Positions 33,400 to 46,639 of a stretch of 64,000 bases of DNA are shown here, one piece after another. Within the stretch, counting starts at the first letter, position 1. Every line of letters begins with the position of its first letter. Under the pieces are notes generated by a model. That model was not told the DNA's origin, ran no database searches, and worked only from the letters and a program-made list of their open reading frames with translations. The stretch comes from Tretioscincus oriximinensis (Eukaryota; Chordata; Lepidosauria; Squamata; Gymnophthalmidae), in NCBI GenBank assembly GCA_022410635.1, contig JAJVDF010000238.1:490479-554478 (forward strand), in the 5' to 3' direction. The position numbers and the translations under genes were made by a program.

Positions 33400-34420
33400 A
33401 GAGGCCTTTTGCGTTGTTCTGTTCTGGTATGATGTGTAGAGGAACCGGATGTCAACCCCAACCTTTTGAGGGCGGGGAGGGGGATTGATCCTGCCCTGCT
33501 GCTCCTTCCCTAGGGCCCGCTCCTTTGAGTGGGACATGGAGCAGTTGGGAACCTGCCCCCTTGGCTTGCTCTTTTTATGCACGATCCGTGGTTAGGCGGA
33601 AGGGCCGGGCAGCATCACGGGAAAAGCACGACGAGCTGCCAGACAATCTTCATGCGCGGACGGGCAGCTCCTTGTCGGCTGCCGTCACCGTGCTTGGGGC
33701 TTTGCGTATTTGCAGGAGGAAGAAGATAAAAGTGGAAGAAGCCGGTCGGTTTCACCCGACATCCACACGTGTAGTCGAAGTGAGAGAATCCGGATCGCCA
33801 GCGCCTCCCCCCTGTACTACGCGCAAACCCTGGGAGTGGCGAGGGCGGACAGCCGAGGGCGCCGGGCGCCTCCTGGAACAGCTTCTGCCCAGCCTAGCAG
33901 TTTAGAGCCGTCGAGGAAAGGCGGCTGGCTGTTCGGAAGCACCCGGAGCAGCAGATCGGACTGCGGTTGTGCTCAGGCGGCCCCAGAGGCGTGGACGGTC
34001 CTGCAGCAAGCGGAGGAGGAGGAGGAGGCAGGACCGGAGGGCTGGCCTGAAAGTCCCGGAGCTGNTGCTGCTGCTGCTGCGCTTCATTGACGCGTCTCAT
34101 CGTCAGAGGCAAAAGGGATCCAGTCCGCCTCGGCCTTCTGCCGTTTCTCGTTGCGTGGAGAGGGACCCTTCGTCAAGACGGAGCCTTGGGCTTGGCATTT
34201 GCTTCCTCCCCGCCCCGGCGTCCATTTAGGGAGGGAGCTTAGAATAGCCGTTGCGCCATCGTTGGCTCTGGAAATCGAAAGGCTGCCTGGCCGGGATGGG
34301 GGAAAGAAAACTCCAGACGAAACACTGGGACCCTTTGCGGGGCCGCGGCAGAAGAGGTCCTGCTAAGCCACAAAGAATCAGCTGCTCCTGCTGCTGCTGC
34401 TTCCGATGTTAACCTGCCAA
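33400..34420. promoter_or_regulatory. CpG-rich block upstream of MAB21L1 with CTG/GGA repeats
   Basis: GC- and CpG-rich interval about 2-3 kb upstream of the MAB21L1 promoter candidate. It includes GGA repeats (34012-34028), a CTG run of about six units broken by an N (34062-34080; CAG on the MAB21L1 strand) and a second CTG run (34382-34401). No coding frame here looks real. It may be distal promoter or enhancer sequence. Confidence 0.45.
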
Positions 34421-34458
34421 AGTGGCCGTCCTTTGGAGCTGGGAAGGATTCGTTACTG

Positions 34459-34607
34459 TGGGAATCCACATGAGCCTTATTCTGGGCTGCCCCTCGGAAC
34501 AGGAGCCTGCCANCCGAATGGGGCCTGCCATAGTCTACACTGGCATGTGGATGGCCAACCTCTGTCCTGAGATGTGACCCAGAATNAGGCTCCGTGTAGA
34601 TGGGACC
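34459..34607. mobile_element. Family-1 foldback element
   Basis: aatccacatgagccttattc then tgggctgcccctcgga at left, gacccagaatnaggctccgt at right. By comparison with the left arm the N at 34586 should be A. Confidence 0.75.
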
Positions 34608-34610
34608 TGA

Positions 34611-37600
34611 GCTGTAAAATAAAAAGCGCAGTTTTCTCCTAGTGAACAGTCATAGTACTTAGGAAGCTTTTGCAGTGGGGGTGATCATTGCATCAACATT
34701 CTTTTGAAATAGTTTAGGAGGAGTCGGCGCTCTAGAATGAAAACGAAGAGTTTAAAGACTATAGAATTGTAATGAACGTGGATAGAATTTAAATTCAAAA
34801 TTCCTTTCATTCACGTTTAACATGATGGCGGTGGGGAGAAGAGTCGACCTTTTCTATGTTTTTGGTAGCATAGACACTAAAATAGGAATCTGGCTGTTGC
34901 CCTCAGATCTACCCATCAGACTTGTTAGTTAGCCAGCATGTTAAAAAGCAAAATTCCATTGATATCTTGCAGGGGCTTTTTTAAGGGTAATAGAAATACT
35001 TTCATTTAAATAGTATTACTAACCTATCCTTCTTCCACCCACNGCCCTTCCCTGTTTTGGTGGAGTACTATTGGCAAACATAAGTTAAGTGAATTCAATT
35101 TAAATAGATTTATTTTCTATGTATGTATCTGTCTGATAATTTGCCATCCTTCTTTGTTTCTCATTTGCCTTTCCTTGCCTACTGTTGGAAACAACACTCC
35201 CAGGCAGTGGCTTAAAAGATTTTGCACAAAAATCAAAAGGANATGACTGATTAATTAATAGATTTATCATGAAATATTTAAAGCTGCTCTTGAAATAGGA
35301 TGGGTGTTGATTTTGAATAAATCTGCATATATACAGCCATACTGGTAGTATCTCATTTGCTTATGTAATGGATTTGTTCTACAGTATTCATGCAATTCCA
35401 GTTTTATTTTAAAAGTATTTCTCTGTCCTTCTACGAATGCAGAATATGAAGGAGACTAATTATATTTATCCCTGTTGCTATAGTGGATTAGAAGGCTTAT
35501 TGAATCAAATATTCTAGTCATTCTTTTCTCCTTTTCAGGAATGCCAATTGAAATAAACTTCTTTTATACACTAAGGAAATTTAAAAAGACACATATTTGT
35601 ACAGAATTTAGTTTTACTGTTGGCTTCTTTTAAAGCATAAAGTAAGTTTATTTTCTTCTATTGTGATTCAAGATTTCTGTGTGTTTTTAAAACGTCAGAG
35701 TTAAATAAGGGATGGGCCAATACAGTGTTTTAAAAGGCCAAATTTTGAACCACAAAACTTTTTTTAATGCTTATAATTTTCAAAGACACTTTTGAAAAAA
35801 AAGTAATTTGCTCTCAGTTTTCTTCTTTTTGCATAGTCACTGTAAAATAACAATGAAATATTTTGCTTTTCATGTGCAATGCTACTGTCACTCCCAATAT
35901 ACAAGCTGGGAATTGTGGGCCACAGCTGTCTCATGATCTAGAAAGGTTGTTTCTCTCTCCTTGGCCCTGAATACACCTAAGTTTTAAACCAAATTCAGTC
36001 CTCTATCAGAATGGAAAAATACAGCAGCAAACTGAATAGTAATTTTATTTTCACATTAGGTGATTTACCAAAGGTTGGTTTTCTGAGTTAGAAAATGGCA
36101 AAACATTTTCCACTTCACTGATTTATTTTCTCACTCTGAAAGTATTCTGAAGCTGAACTAGTGTGACTAGGACTCTCGTCCCTCCTTTTAAAAAGATATG
36201 ACTATATTACAGATCTTGTCAGTGGTTTCAATTTGGGGAAACAGTGAAGCCAGTTCTTGCTGGAAGCTGTGTTCCCCAAGTAAGGACAGGAGCCCCCAAT
36301 CTACATCTCATATCCCCTGCTGGCTCCATCCTTTCTCAGCCAGCTTTCACTGGCTACTGTATTTCTATGNTTTTTTTTACTCCAGAACATGCATTGGAAA
36401 AGGGAAACAGCTACTTAGCATGCATGTTTCTAGCTATTCCAGACTTGTCTTTTATCATTTCAGAACTTTTATCTGTGCACAACACCAGTTTAATTCTTTT
36501 TCTAAAATTACAATGTAGTGCAATGATTCTTAAAAATGTCAATATATGCATTGTTTGTCGTATTCATACTCAGAAACAATTTCCAGAAGTCAAACACATG
36601 TAGCTAAAGAATAATAAGATTTTTTNAAAAAAAGACAAAGCTTGTTAGTTTACACAGGTTGATTGTGGCCTGGAACAAAACAAGGCATCTCTATAGTTTT
36701 TTTTAATAATCATTTGTGCTGCATTCTACTGTTCTGGACTTTGAGGACAACCATTAAGATATTTTTTTTTTTGTCACATGAGTTTTTATTCTTTTTTTTG
36801 GCTAGAACTTATTTTTCCTTTCTCTTTCAGACTTCTGTCTCATTTGCACAACAAGTTGTATAGTACTGGCAAAGAACTGAGAAAATTAAAATAGGGAAAT
36901 GCAGTACCAGGTTTGTCTGGTTTATTTCTGTATCAACTGTATCAAAAGCAGACATTCTCAGCATGCCAGATTTTAGTTAAGAAGTCCAACAGTGATGTTT
37001 TAAGACTCCTGCTTTGTGAATGCTCTTTTTCCCCCTGGATGCAGAGTGGTCTTTTAGAATCAAGAGGGATTAGTTCTCTTTAATCTATTGCATCTGTAGT
37101 GGGTCATCCAACAAAACTCTTTATTATTGTTTCATGTTGCAACCAAAATATTCAATACTGACCTTGAAAATAAAGCAGCATGTGTTGGATAAATAGCTTT
37201 GAAAGCTTAACATAATCCCTCATAAACAAGATTTCTGAAATGTATTGTTTAACAGTAGGAAGAAAATCACCAGTAATGCATTGCTTAATAGAAGGAAATG
37301 AACTGTCCAAAGATAGCACAAGTAAAAAATACAGCATGATATTAATATGTAATCCTATAGCCATTCCTGCAAGACACATCAACCTTTGTGATTGAGAGTA
37401 CTGCAAACGCACTAGCAAATGTGGAACACTGGTGTTTAATTGGGTTTTTATTATAATATAAACTTATGAACAGATAAGCAATTCAGGCTGATCAGTTTTG
37501 AGATTATATTTCAGATCTGAAGCCACTATTTGTATATGCTGGATTTGCTTCCATGTCTATGTGTGCAAAAAATACAAAATTGTTTATTTTAGTTTTTTGT

Positions 37601-37640
37601 TATTGTACTTACCGAGATGCTGAAATTATGATGTGAGTTT
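34611..37640. other. NBEA: AT-rich intronic stretch, nothing recognised
   Basis: No repeat consensus or exon found. Could hold conserved non-coding elements, which single-sequence reading cannot show. Confidence 0.4.
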
Positions 37641-37654
37641 TGTAGATATCATAA

Positions 37655-37810
37655 AACCATAAAGCTCTGATGGACCAGACCGGTGGCTCATGTAATTCAG
37701 CAGCCTCTTTTCCCAAATGAACTCAATACTTGCATTATCAGCTGAGCCTAGAAGTGGAACAATCATCTTGATCTGCAGACATTTATAGTTCTCCCTTCCA
37801 TGGACTCTCC
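37655..37810 (-). mobile_element. Old CR1/L3-type 3' end fragment
   Basis: aaagctctgatggaccagac then cggtggctcatgtaattcag follows the pattern of the reversed CR1/L3 terminal region, heavily diverged. Confidence 0.4.
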
Positions 37811-38714
37811 AAGCTGATGATCACCACGATGTTTTATAGCAGCTAATATTGCAGTGAATCTGTTACTTTGTATGAAAGTTTTGGGATTTTTTCCCAGTCT
37901 TGTATTTTGCTTGATTGTTTCATTGAAAGAATCTAGGTTCCAGTATTTCAGATCAAGTGCAATTTCATTATCGTATCTGTACCATGTTGCCTTGATGCAA
38001 ATTACTTACCTTAAAAAGAACACACCAATCTTTCTTCACAGAGAGGTGTCTAATATTTTGATTATTTAAATAATTTTTCATATATCTGCTAATTTTTCGA
38101 TAATTCTTTTTAGTGTGCCGCAACCAATTTCCAAGTATAAGCATTATATAAATTATTATTGATTACTAAAGTGAAATCAATGTTTTTGATGGCTGATGTT
38201 ATTTCTAAGAAAGCAAAATCACAAAGACATGTGAAAAGCTCCAGAAAGATACCTATAAACTTAATGATTGACCATCAGAATGGTAAAGACATGTCAGTTT
38301 ACTGAATTCCCTTTAGATTTCAATATTCTAAACAATTTGGTGTATACTAGGTCATGTCATTTGTTACCCCTATTTTAGATGATCTCTAAATGAAGTTCAA
38401 AATATCATTATAAGTGCAAATAAATTCAGCTTTGGTTACCAAATATGATTTCAGAAGTAAACATATAAAGGTATCTTGACTTTCATCTTCCCAGAGCTGA
38501 AATCCAGGTTCTTAAATTTGACACCACAGCCTTCTTTGATGTTACCTGGAAATGTCACGGATGAATGTTTTGATATTTAGAAAGAACCACTGACAATATA
38601 TGTTACAACGATTTCACTGTTGTCTTAATTTAATTTTAAGATGGTTGTGTTTACCTTTATTAAAAACCTAAATGGTCCAAGATGTATATCTACCTTATGA
38701 AAATCCCACTTAAA

Positions 38715-39070
38715 ACATAAGGAGGCTAATCTAATTCAACATCTTGTCTTAGACAATGACCATCAGAAGACAATGGCAAAAGCTTCTCCTTCCATTAAAT
38801 TAATTTGAAAGATATTTTGACTGTCTCCCCAAACTGGAGGCAAGATCTAGGCATTGGTTCTAGTAGCCATGGGTGCACCTATTCTCCATGAATTTTTGTA
38901 TCTCTTCCTTAAAACTTTCCAGCTGCTTACTATTAGTACTATGGTAGTAAATTTCACAGTTCAATGACTCCCTGAGTTAAGTATTTCACCTTGTTAGTAG
39001 TCCCAAGTCTCATCAGCTTGTTCTCCGCAACACTATCCTCGACTAACTTTTCAATATTATTCTGTAGCAG
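38715..39070 (-). mobile_element. Old CR1-type LINE 3' end
   Basis: cataaggaggctaatctaat at the left, then the segment with gtaaatttcacagttcaatg and ctccctgagttaagtatttc, equivalent to the CR1 coding end seen in reverse at 11040-11090. Much older than the copies at 7.4, 10.7 and 15.6 kb. Confidence 0.55.
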
Positions 39071-39757
39071 CCTTCCACACTCTAATCACAGATACTTCAT
39101 TTTAACATGGTATTTTTTAACATGATAGACTGCTGCTAGTTTTATGTATAAAACTGGTCTGTGAACTTTACGAGCATTTATATTGAGTTTTATAAACTTT
39201 TTGATTTGACTGCACGTAGACAACCAGAACATAAAGCATTATTAGCCAAATATGTGTGCATAAAGAACTACTAGTTTAGTGTAAAATTTCAAACTTGTTG
39301 CTGAAAACTCATAAAAGTTTCAGACCAAAAGTAGGGCAAGCACTGAACAACATTGGTTCCATGTTGTTGGCCAGGCTAGTGCGAATGAAAAGGCTATAAT
39401 TTAGCAATATCTGGAAGAGCGTACACTAGATATTGCAGCTTAAGATATTTTATCCAACAGAAGCCCCTTTACTGTATCAATGTTATATTTAAGTGATTGA
39501 TTTATACTTGTGGCAAAAAAGAAGTATAATATTCCTCAAGATTAGTGCTAGTCTTCTGTAGTTCTTTACATCTCAGCCTAGCTTTTTCTGAAAAAAAAAT
39601 ACATAATATGATTTTCATTAATGTTGAAACAAAAACCTTATAAATTAGTCTTAAGTGATTCTTATCTGAAATCTTTTAATAACTTATATGGAGGCATTCA
39701 AATGATTACTTATAATTATGCAACATCTGGGTTTCATGTGCAAAGCGATTCTTAATT

Positions 39758-40042
39758 GAATGGTACAGTCGCTAAGGAGGCAGTCTTTCATCTGGGAGAT
39801 CGGGTTTCGAAGCCCTGTGTGGGACCTGAGGAGGGGTGAGCGCCTTCCACTAGCCTGCGGCTCTAGTCAACTCAGCTATTCAAAAGAAAATGCAAATTTG
39901 TAATCTGCATTTCAATTAGATAAATGAGTACAAATATTAACCTGATGGGAAAGATAGAATAAAAATGTAAGCCTTTGGGTGAAAATTAACTCTGTAAGCT
40001 GCTGTGGAAAAGAGCAGGGTATAAAATCTCAATTCTTCTTCT
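39758..40042 (+). mobile_element. tRNA-derived SINE, CTTCTT-tailed, full length
   Basis: Head gaatggtacagtcgctaagg, B-box-like gggagatcgggtttcgaagc, body ccctgtgtgggacctgagga, and end gagcagggtataaaatctca then attcttcttctg. Same family as 5121 and 52669. Confidence 0.75.
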
Positions 40043-41780
40043 GAATAAAAAATAACTTCAATGTTATAGTTTTCACCATTTAAAATACATGAAGTTGACC
40101 TCTAAAATTAATTGCTAAAAAAGCAAGGTGGGCTTGGTCCAGAATGTCAAAGTTGTCACTGGAGAGAGACCAGCTCATTTTGATGACATGTAATGTCTGT
40201 GGCCAGCTTTGGACAGAGATAGCTTGATCTCTTCAGTCAATTCCCTAATGACCTTTCATGTGAGATGCTATACTTCGTGTGACACTGTTCCTGAAAATAG
40301 AGCTAGAGTATAAGATAATGCAGAATGTATTTCCCCTTATATTAAGAGGGACAGCATATTGTAATAATATAAAGCTTATTCTTTGGGCAGTGGCCACAGA
40401 AGAATAAAAGCTCATTTAAAGTCTGTGACAGAATACAATTCTGTTGTCATTATTGTCATTCTTTGGATACCTGTATGGTAACTTTCCACAATAAGCTCAA
40501 GATGATTTAAAAGCTCACGCTTAAATATATGTGCTGCCCTCTTGCTATATAATGCACGTTTAGTTTATCAGATTAATAATATACAGAAACTACAATACAA
40601 ATGCAACAAATAAATTAAAAATTTAAAAGGACTGTCTAGAGGGACATGACAGTAGGAATAAAACATTTTTTACGTCTTTCATAACACTATTCCATAAAAT
40701 ACGATTTCTATCTACGACCTAGTATTCACAAAAATGGCAAGGGATGGATGCAATAAATAAAGCAACAATTTGGTCAAACAGAGTAAACTATGCCTAAAAT
40801 ATAGACACCAGTTTTGCAAGACATTCAGAGGAAGTTGGATAGAAAATGACTTCCGTCTCTTTCTGGATTTAGAGTTTCTCATTCAGTCCAGGGCTACCTG
40901 ACCTTTACTGAAATAAGTGATCTTTCTCAAGATGGAACAGTCCACTCCTACCATGGAAGAAGACCTGATCATTACAAGTCTCCATGCTGTTTCCTGAGTG
41001 CACATGAACTTTAAAACGGATGTAGAGGGCCTCTCTAGCATGAATTGCTTATCTGAAGTCCAAGGACAAAAGTTCTTAGGGACTCATTTAGTCTGCAGGC
41101 CTTGCTGTGCCACCAAAATGGGTCCTCCACGGTATATCATTCTACCTGCCATCATGGTCTTTTATATCTATCTTGAATATGTCAATAGACCAGGTCAGAC
41201 ATAAATAGCATTTAGTGTACACTGTGTCCTGTGCAGAATGTTGTGCTAGGAAGGAACTGGAAGTTCAGATGACAGAGGTCTAGACTCACTTGTCTATTGT
41301 CCAATGTTGAACTGTTTATTGATCTGCATTCAGTCCATTATTGCCTACAGGCATCAATCAAGAACTAATCAGATTGCCTCTCCTAAATGTGATACAATGA
41401 AAATGTAGAAGTGGATACCATCAGCATACCAAAGGCACATCACTCCAAAAACTCTGATGTCTACTTCCATTAGCTTCATTTAGATATTTAAAACATAGAA
41501 GATAAGATTGACCCCCAAGAAATCCCGCACAAACTCTCATAGTGTCCTTATTGAAAAAAGACTACCAATGAAGAGATTTTAATATCCCTTAGATATTATG
41601 GGGATATACAGTAGACTGGGAAGAGTCTTTCTTGTGCATATTGTTCTTAACTAGTGAGGAAAGTATTTCGATAGTGATTTTTCCTATTTTTTTCTTGCTT
41701 CCTGCATCCAGATTATAAATGTAGTTAAAAGAATCATTCTGCATCCTTAAACGGCTCTTTGCAGATGATATACTCTGTTT
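40043..41780. other. NBEA: Intronic stretch, part probably an old unnamed repeat
   Basis: 41390-41560 (ggataccatcagcataccaa ... gacccccaagaaatcccgca) has the wording of a dispersed LINE-like repeat that I have seen in reptile DNA but cannot assign. The rest shows nothing supported. Confidence 0.3.
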
Positions 41781-41787
41781 GCTGCTT

Positions 41788-41900
41788 CAGATCGCATTTA
41801 TTATTTATTTAATTAATTAATTTAAAATGATTTATATCCTGCCGTTCACTAATGGTCCCAGGGCGGGTAACAAAATAACAAGAAAACAACAAAAAATATT
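41788..41900 (-). mobile_element. LINE/SINE 3' tail fragment
   Basis: attatttatttaattaatta then tttatatcctgccgttcact and ggtcccagggcgggtaacaa: a reversed LINE-type terminus with an A/T-rich tail. Confidence 0.5.
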
Positions 41901-42179
41901 TACTCATGTAGAACGTAAAGGCTTTATTAAAATAAAGAAGGTCAAATTTAAGACACTCTGGCTTTCCTTCTTCCAAAATCAAAATGGTTGTTCAGATTTT
42001 GAGTAAATCTTCTAGTGTGTAATGTACAGTAATAATGAAAAAAAAAAGTTCATTCCTTAATACAACTCATTTAATTGGTCTTTCCCAAACTTGTGCCTTT
42101 GAGATGTTTGATTTGGACTATAACCCCTATCCACTCAGGACAACACAGATGTTAAATTGCAGACTAAGAACATCTGGAT

Positions 42180-42602
42180 ATTATTTATTTATTTATTTAT
42201 TTATATACCCCGCCCCATACCTGAAGGTCTCAGGGTGGTGAACAGTAAAATATCAACACATAATTAATAAATTAAAAACAGTATAAAAACGATATCTAAA
42301 AGTGGGGACAAAAATGAACATTCTTGGCCAGGTGAAAGAGGTGCATCTTCAAAGATCTTATAAAACCCTACAATGATGATGACAGACACACCTCAAGGGG
42401 AAGACTATTCCAAAGACTGGGGGCAACCACCGAGAAGGCCTTACCCCGAGTTCCCGCTCTATTGGCTGTTGAAAGGGGTGGTACAACCAGGAGGGCCTCC
42501 CCTGCAGATCTTAAGGCACGGGCAGGTTGGTATGGGAGAAGGCGTTCCCTTAGATATTTGGGGGCCAAGTTATTTAGGGCCTTATAAGTTAAAGTCATAA
42601 GA
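42180..42602 (-). mobile_element. L2-type LINE 3' end with readable C-terminal ORF2
   Basis: On the minus strand 42368-42598 encodes TLTYKALNNLAPKYLRERLL, then RALRSAGEALLVVP and AFSVVAPSLWNSLPLEV, the typical C-terminus of L2-type reverse transcriptases. The 3' UTR follows and ends, on the + strand side, in accccgccccatacctgaag plus (ATTT)n. The tail is shared with the AAAT-tailed SINEs of this window. Confidence 0.8.
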
Positions 42603-45600
42603 TAACATCAGTTTGACATAATCAGGGCATTATTAGAGCAGAGATAAGATGTGCATTAGAATACTAGAATCAGCACCCTTGATGTTTAATATAAAATGCT
42701 GGCTAATTTGATATGCCATTTAAGATTTAGATTTTATGGGAAATCCAGCATTTGAGTCCTCCTACTTTTGACTTTCATTCTGATGTGAACACTACTTTTG
42801 TTACTGTGAACCATTAAATTAGTTGGCTTGTCAGCTTTTGTGGGATTTCTTTCCATGTTTGAAATTAGAGGATGTGAAAGATATACTTATAGCCCCAAAC
42901 TATTCAATAGACACATGAATCTACCAAAATAAGTCATCAACTCTGGAGATATCAATTTCTCTTTCACAAAGATGGCTTTAGACAAGAAAAACAGACATCG
43001 TCCAGTTAGAAAATCCAAAGGTGTGTTTACCTTGATAATGGTAGAGTTTGCAACTGTGCACTTTCCACTGCTTGAAATAAACCTCAAAGTGCAGAATTAC
43101 AATTCTGGCATTGTCTGCTCCAGACTTGTTATGAATCTGTAATAATAGATATATTGCATATAGTATCTTCAGCTCTCTGTTTTTATATAACAGACTACTT
43201 TGAATTTTTTTAAATAATTTTTTATAATAGTCACAATATATAACATTATAAAATACTTTTAAAAAAATAAAATGCATGCCAACTTTGTCAGGAATTTTAA
43301 AATTAACACTAAAGCATTTGTGAATGGCATTTAAAAATATTTTGAAGCAAAGACGAAGCACCATTTCTTGAACTCTGCTGCCAAATGTGCACTCTTATAT
43401 AAAATGTTATATTATATTAAAATAAAAGGATGAGGTTGAATTTTATCCTATTATGCCCAAAGCAGTCATTCCAAGATAGTACTGAAAATGTGTGCAACTA
43501 ATATAAATATTTTGCATTATAAAGTCAATATTTTTATATATAGATGCATGAAATCCATAATAGTGAACTGGTCTACCATATGCAACTCTAGCATCTGCAC
43601 CAGATGCTGCATTAAATCTCACTTGGTAAGAAACGTCATAAAATACCATTTTTGCTACTTTTTTTCAAGTTAAAGCAGTCTAAGTAATCTTGTTTCTCAG
43701 TAAATACACATCTTGTGAAAATAATATGATGTATGTAGAGATTGCAAGTTGACACCATGTAAGACTATCAGCTGAACATATGCTGAACATTCTTCTTGGA
43801 TAAAATTGTTGACTTTGTTGTTTATTTAGCAAAATTACCTAGTTTAACTGCTATCCCTAGAATTAGAGTTTGATTAAACTTTCTATTATTGATCAATTCA
43901 AGTAGGAACTTTTTGGGAGGTAGAGTTTTAATGTCTCTGTGAACAAGAAAGTAACAGCAATAGAAGAACCACATATATGATATCATGTGATATGGTGATA
44001 TATCATACTGAAATAAGACTTTAAAGGGAAATGTTTCAGTTTCAAAAAACAAATTTAATATAATGTATTGATGCATTGGCTATTGATTCAACTAAACTGA
44101 ACAATTTTAACAATAATCATTTCAATAACCTCATAGAGTTTTTATCTTATGCACTAATTTTTGTTCTATTGAACAGAAAATCTGTTTTAGACAATGTTAC
44201 ACAACCAGTTGACTGATATCATTAGAAAACCTGAAGGTCTCATTATTATTTTCTTTCTTTTTAAAAACTTGTCTTTTTTGGCATAAAATATGTCTTTGAT
44301 TTTTATTTTGGCTCTGTAAAGAACAAAAAATAAACCTAGATTAACTGTGTCTTAGTGAATTTTTTTTAAAAATGTAATTATCTTGTTTAGAACATATTTT
44401 ACAAAATTAAGGCAGAAAGAGACATACCAATAATATAATGTTATGTCTGTAAAATAGTCTTAAACTCTTCTTTGTAGTTTAGGAAGTAGAATTTATAATT
44501 TATTTCAGATTTTTGTCTTGTAACTGACACATTGCAAGTGAACTTTGTACTTCAGTCTGGAATATTGTACAATACAGTTATTTCATTGTACTTTTTAAAC
44601 ATATTCATTATTGATGCTCTTAGTATTGAAAAAGGAAACAAAAATATTTAAATGATTGTTTTACCAAAACATTTCTATCTTTACAGACCTTAATACGTTA
44701 ACCTTTCTACGTTTATTATTGTTCAGCAGTTCTTAAAAAATATTTCTAGTTTAAAATGTATTAACTGCTTTAATTTGCACTTTAAAAACAAATGCCACAT
44801 CTCAATGGGATAAAATATTTTTTCTAGCAAATTCAGTTCTTCATTTGTTTTACTCACCATGCCACATTAACAGAGTTTTCCCCTGTGGCCATCTGCTGGT
44901 GTACAATTTAGCCATGGGCATCTGCAGACCTTGTGGGTGAGCAGCATGGCAGGGAAAAGCCATATGTGTTTAAGTAATAATAATTTTAAAAAGCCCTCTT
45001 TATTTCATTTGCTGTTTTAACTGGATGAATAACTTTTGTGCCTTAAGTCAGAAAAAGAGAAAATACAGAAATAATTAATTGCTTCTTTAGTCAGTTTCAT
45101 TTTCCCTTTCCAATATGGAATGCTTGTCAGGTTTCCTGATAAATGACTGCATGTATTTGCATAGATTTTACATTAACAGAAAAATTAGTTTATTTGTGAA
45201 AAGGATTTTCCATAATAGTGTTTTGTATGCATTATATTTATTAACCTAGCAGAAAAACTGCAGAAGACTAGACATCAAAACACCTTTCTTTCTTTTTTCT
45301 TCTTCTAAGCTCTCTAATCTTCTTTTAGTTTCTTCACTTATAAAAAAAAGATATTTGGAAGCTTTATGGCTCTCCTACTACTATGTTTCTGAGGGCGCAA
45401 CATTTTATAAGAATAAAATTGGTAAAATAGTAAAAATTTGATAGGCATTTTGAAACAGAAAATTGCAAGTGAACTTAAATATTATTTGTGGAGTACATAT
45501 TACAAACATATTTTAGGTTTTTAGCAGCACTGTGCATATGTTGTTATCTGAAGTTTTGTTGTTGTTACGACATCTTTCCTTACTGGGTTCAATCCACATT

Positions 45601-46630
45601 AAACCATTAAAGCAAAAGTGCATCACGTTACTTCTGGAGAAGAATTCAGTCATTTTGTCTGGGGTGGGGGCAAGCATTAGTTGTTCATCTTCCACTCATA
45701 TAGTCTTGAAGCAAATGCATGCAGCATCAGTTTTTTTTTTATAACATTGAAAATGAAGGTGTAATGGCCATTGCCTCGTATCATATTACAACATACCTTG
45801 TTGCACATGCCTATTCCTAATAGCAAGTTAAAGCAACGGAGAGCCCTTGCCACTTCTTGAATCTGGGACACTCTGGGTACCAGCTGTCACAGCACAGCTA
45901 ATGATGACAAATACCCCCTGTATGCAGATAGCAGAGTTTGCAGGCTGCCATGAAAGGCAGCCAGATTACCTTTCCTCAGATAGTAACTTAACCTTTTTAA
46001 ACTCAAGTGTCAGAATGAAATTATTAGCTGGGTTATTTTCAATAATAACTATTCTTTTTTTTCTTCTTTTAAGCTAATATAGCAATGTATTCACAAATAG
46101 TTTGGATTCCTGTTGTGTCATAACAGCAGGAAATTTCCATGCTAGTGTCTTTATGAAGTAAATGCACTTCGTCATCATGAATTCTTAAAATGACCTTGGA
46201 TGGCACTTATTTCTGCTATTGAGGGTGAGGGGGGATGGAGAACTTCCAGAACCCTCCTTTCATTCACAGATGAGACTGGTGTATTTTTTTTTATTCAGGG
46301 TTTTAATCTATATTCGGATATTGGTAGATACTATGATTGGAAACATTCAGCACTATCATCTATGTTTCATTTGTTCCAGATTCTCTGCTTCGAGTCAGCA
46401 AAATATTTAAATTTTCCTTAGTGTTATATGGTTGATTGTCTCTGTTTAATTCCAAATTTGTTTTGTATATTTTGAAATTAGACTCTTATAATAAACAGGT
46501 TTAAATTAAATTATTCACAATGATTTGATTTTACATTGCCACATATAAATACGTTTATTGATGTAAGTTGTTGTTCTATATGATAATGTCATTTTTTTAA
46601 TAAGAGCAGAGATTTAATTCTAGAAAATAG
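42603..46630. other. NBEA: AT-rich intronic stretch, nothing recognised
   Basis: 4 kb of AT-rich DNA without SINE, CR1 or foldback similarity that I could detect; long repeat-poor tracts are expected in introns holding conserved elements. Confidence 0.4.
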
Positions 46631-46639
46631 TCTAGCAGG

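Noticed and set aside
42373..42600. 75-codon + strand frame near 42.4 kb
   Set aside because: It is the antisense of the L2-type reverse-transcriptase remnant.
44880..44965. Possible short inverted repeat tttcccctg / cagggaaa
   Set aside because: Arms of only eight to nine bases with an unmatched interior; expected by chance in a window of this size.
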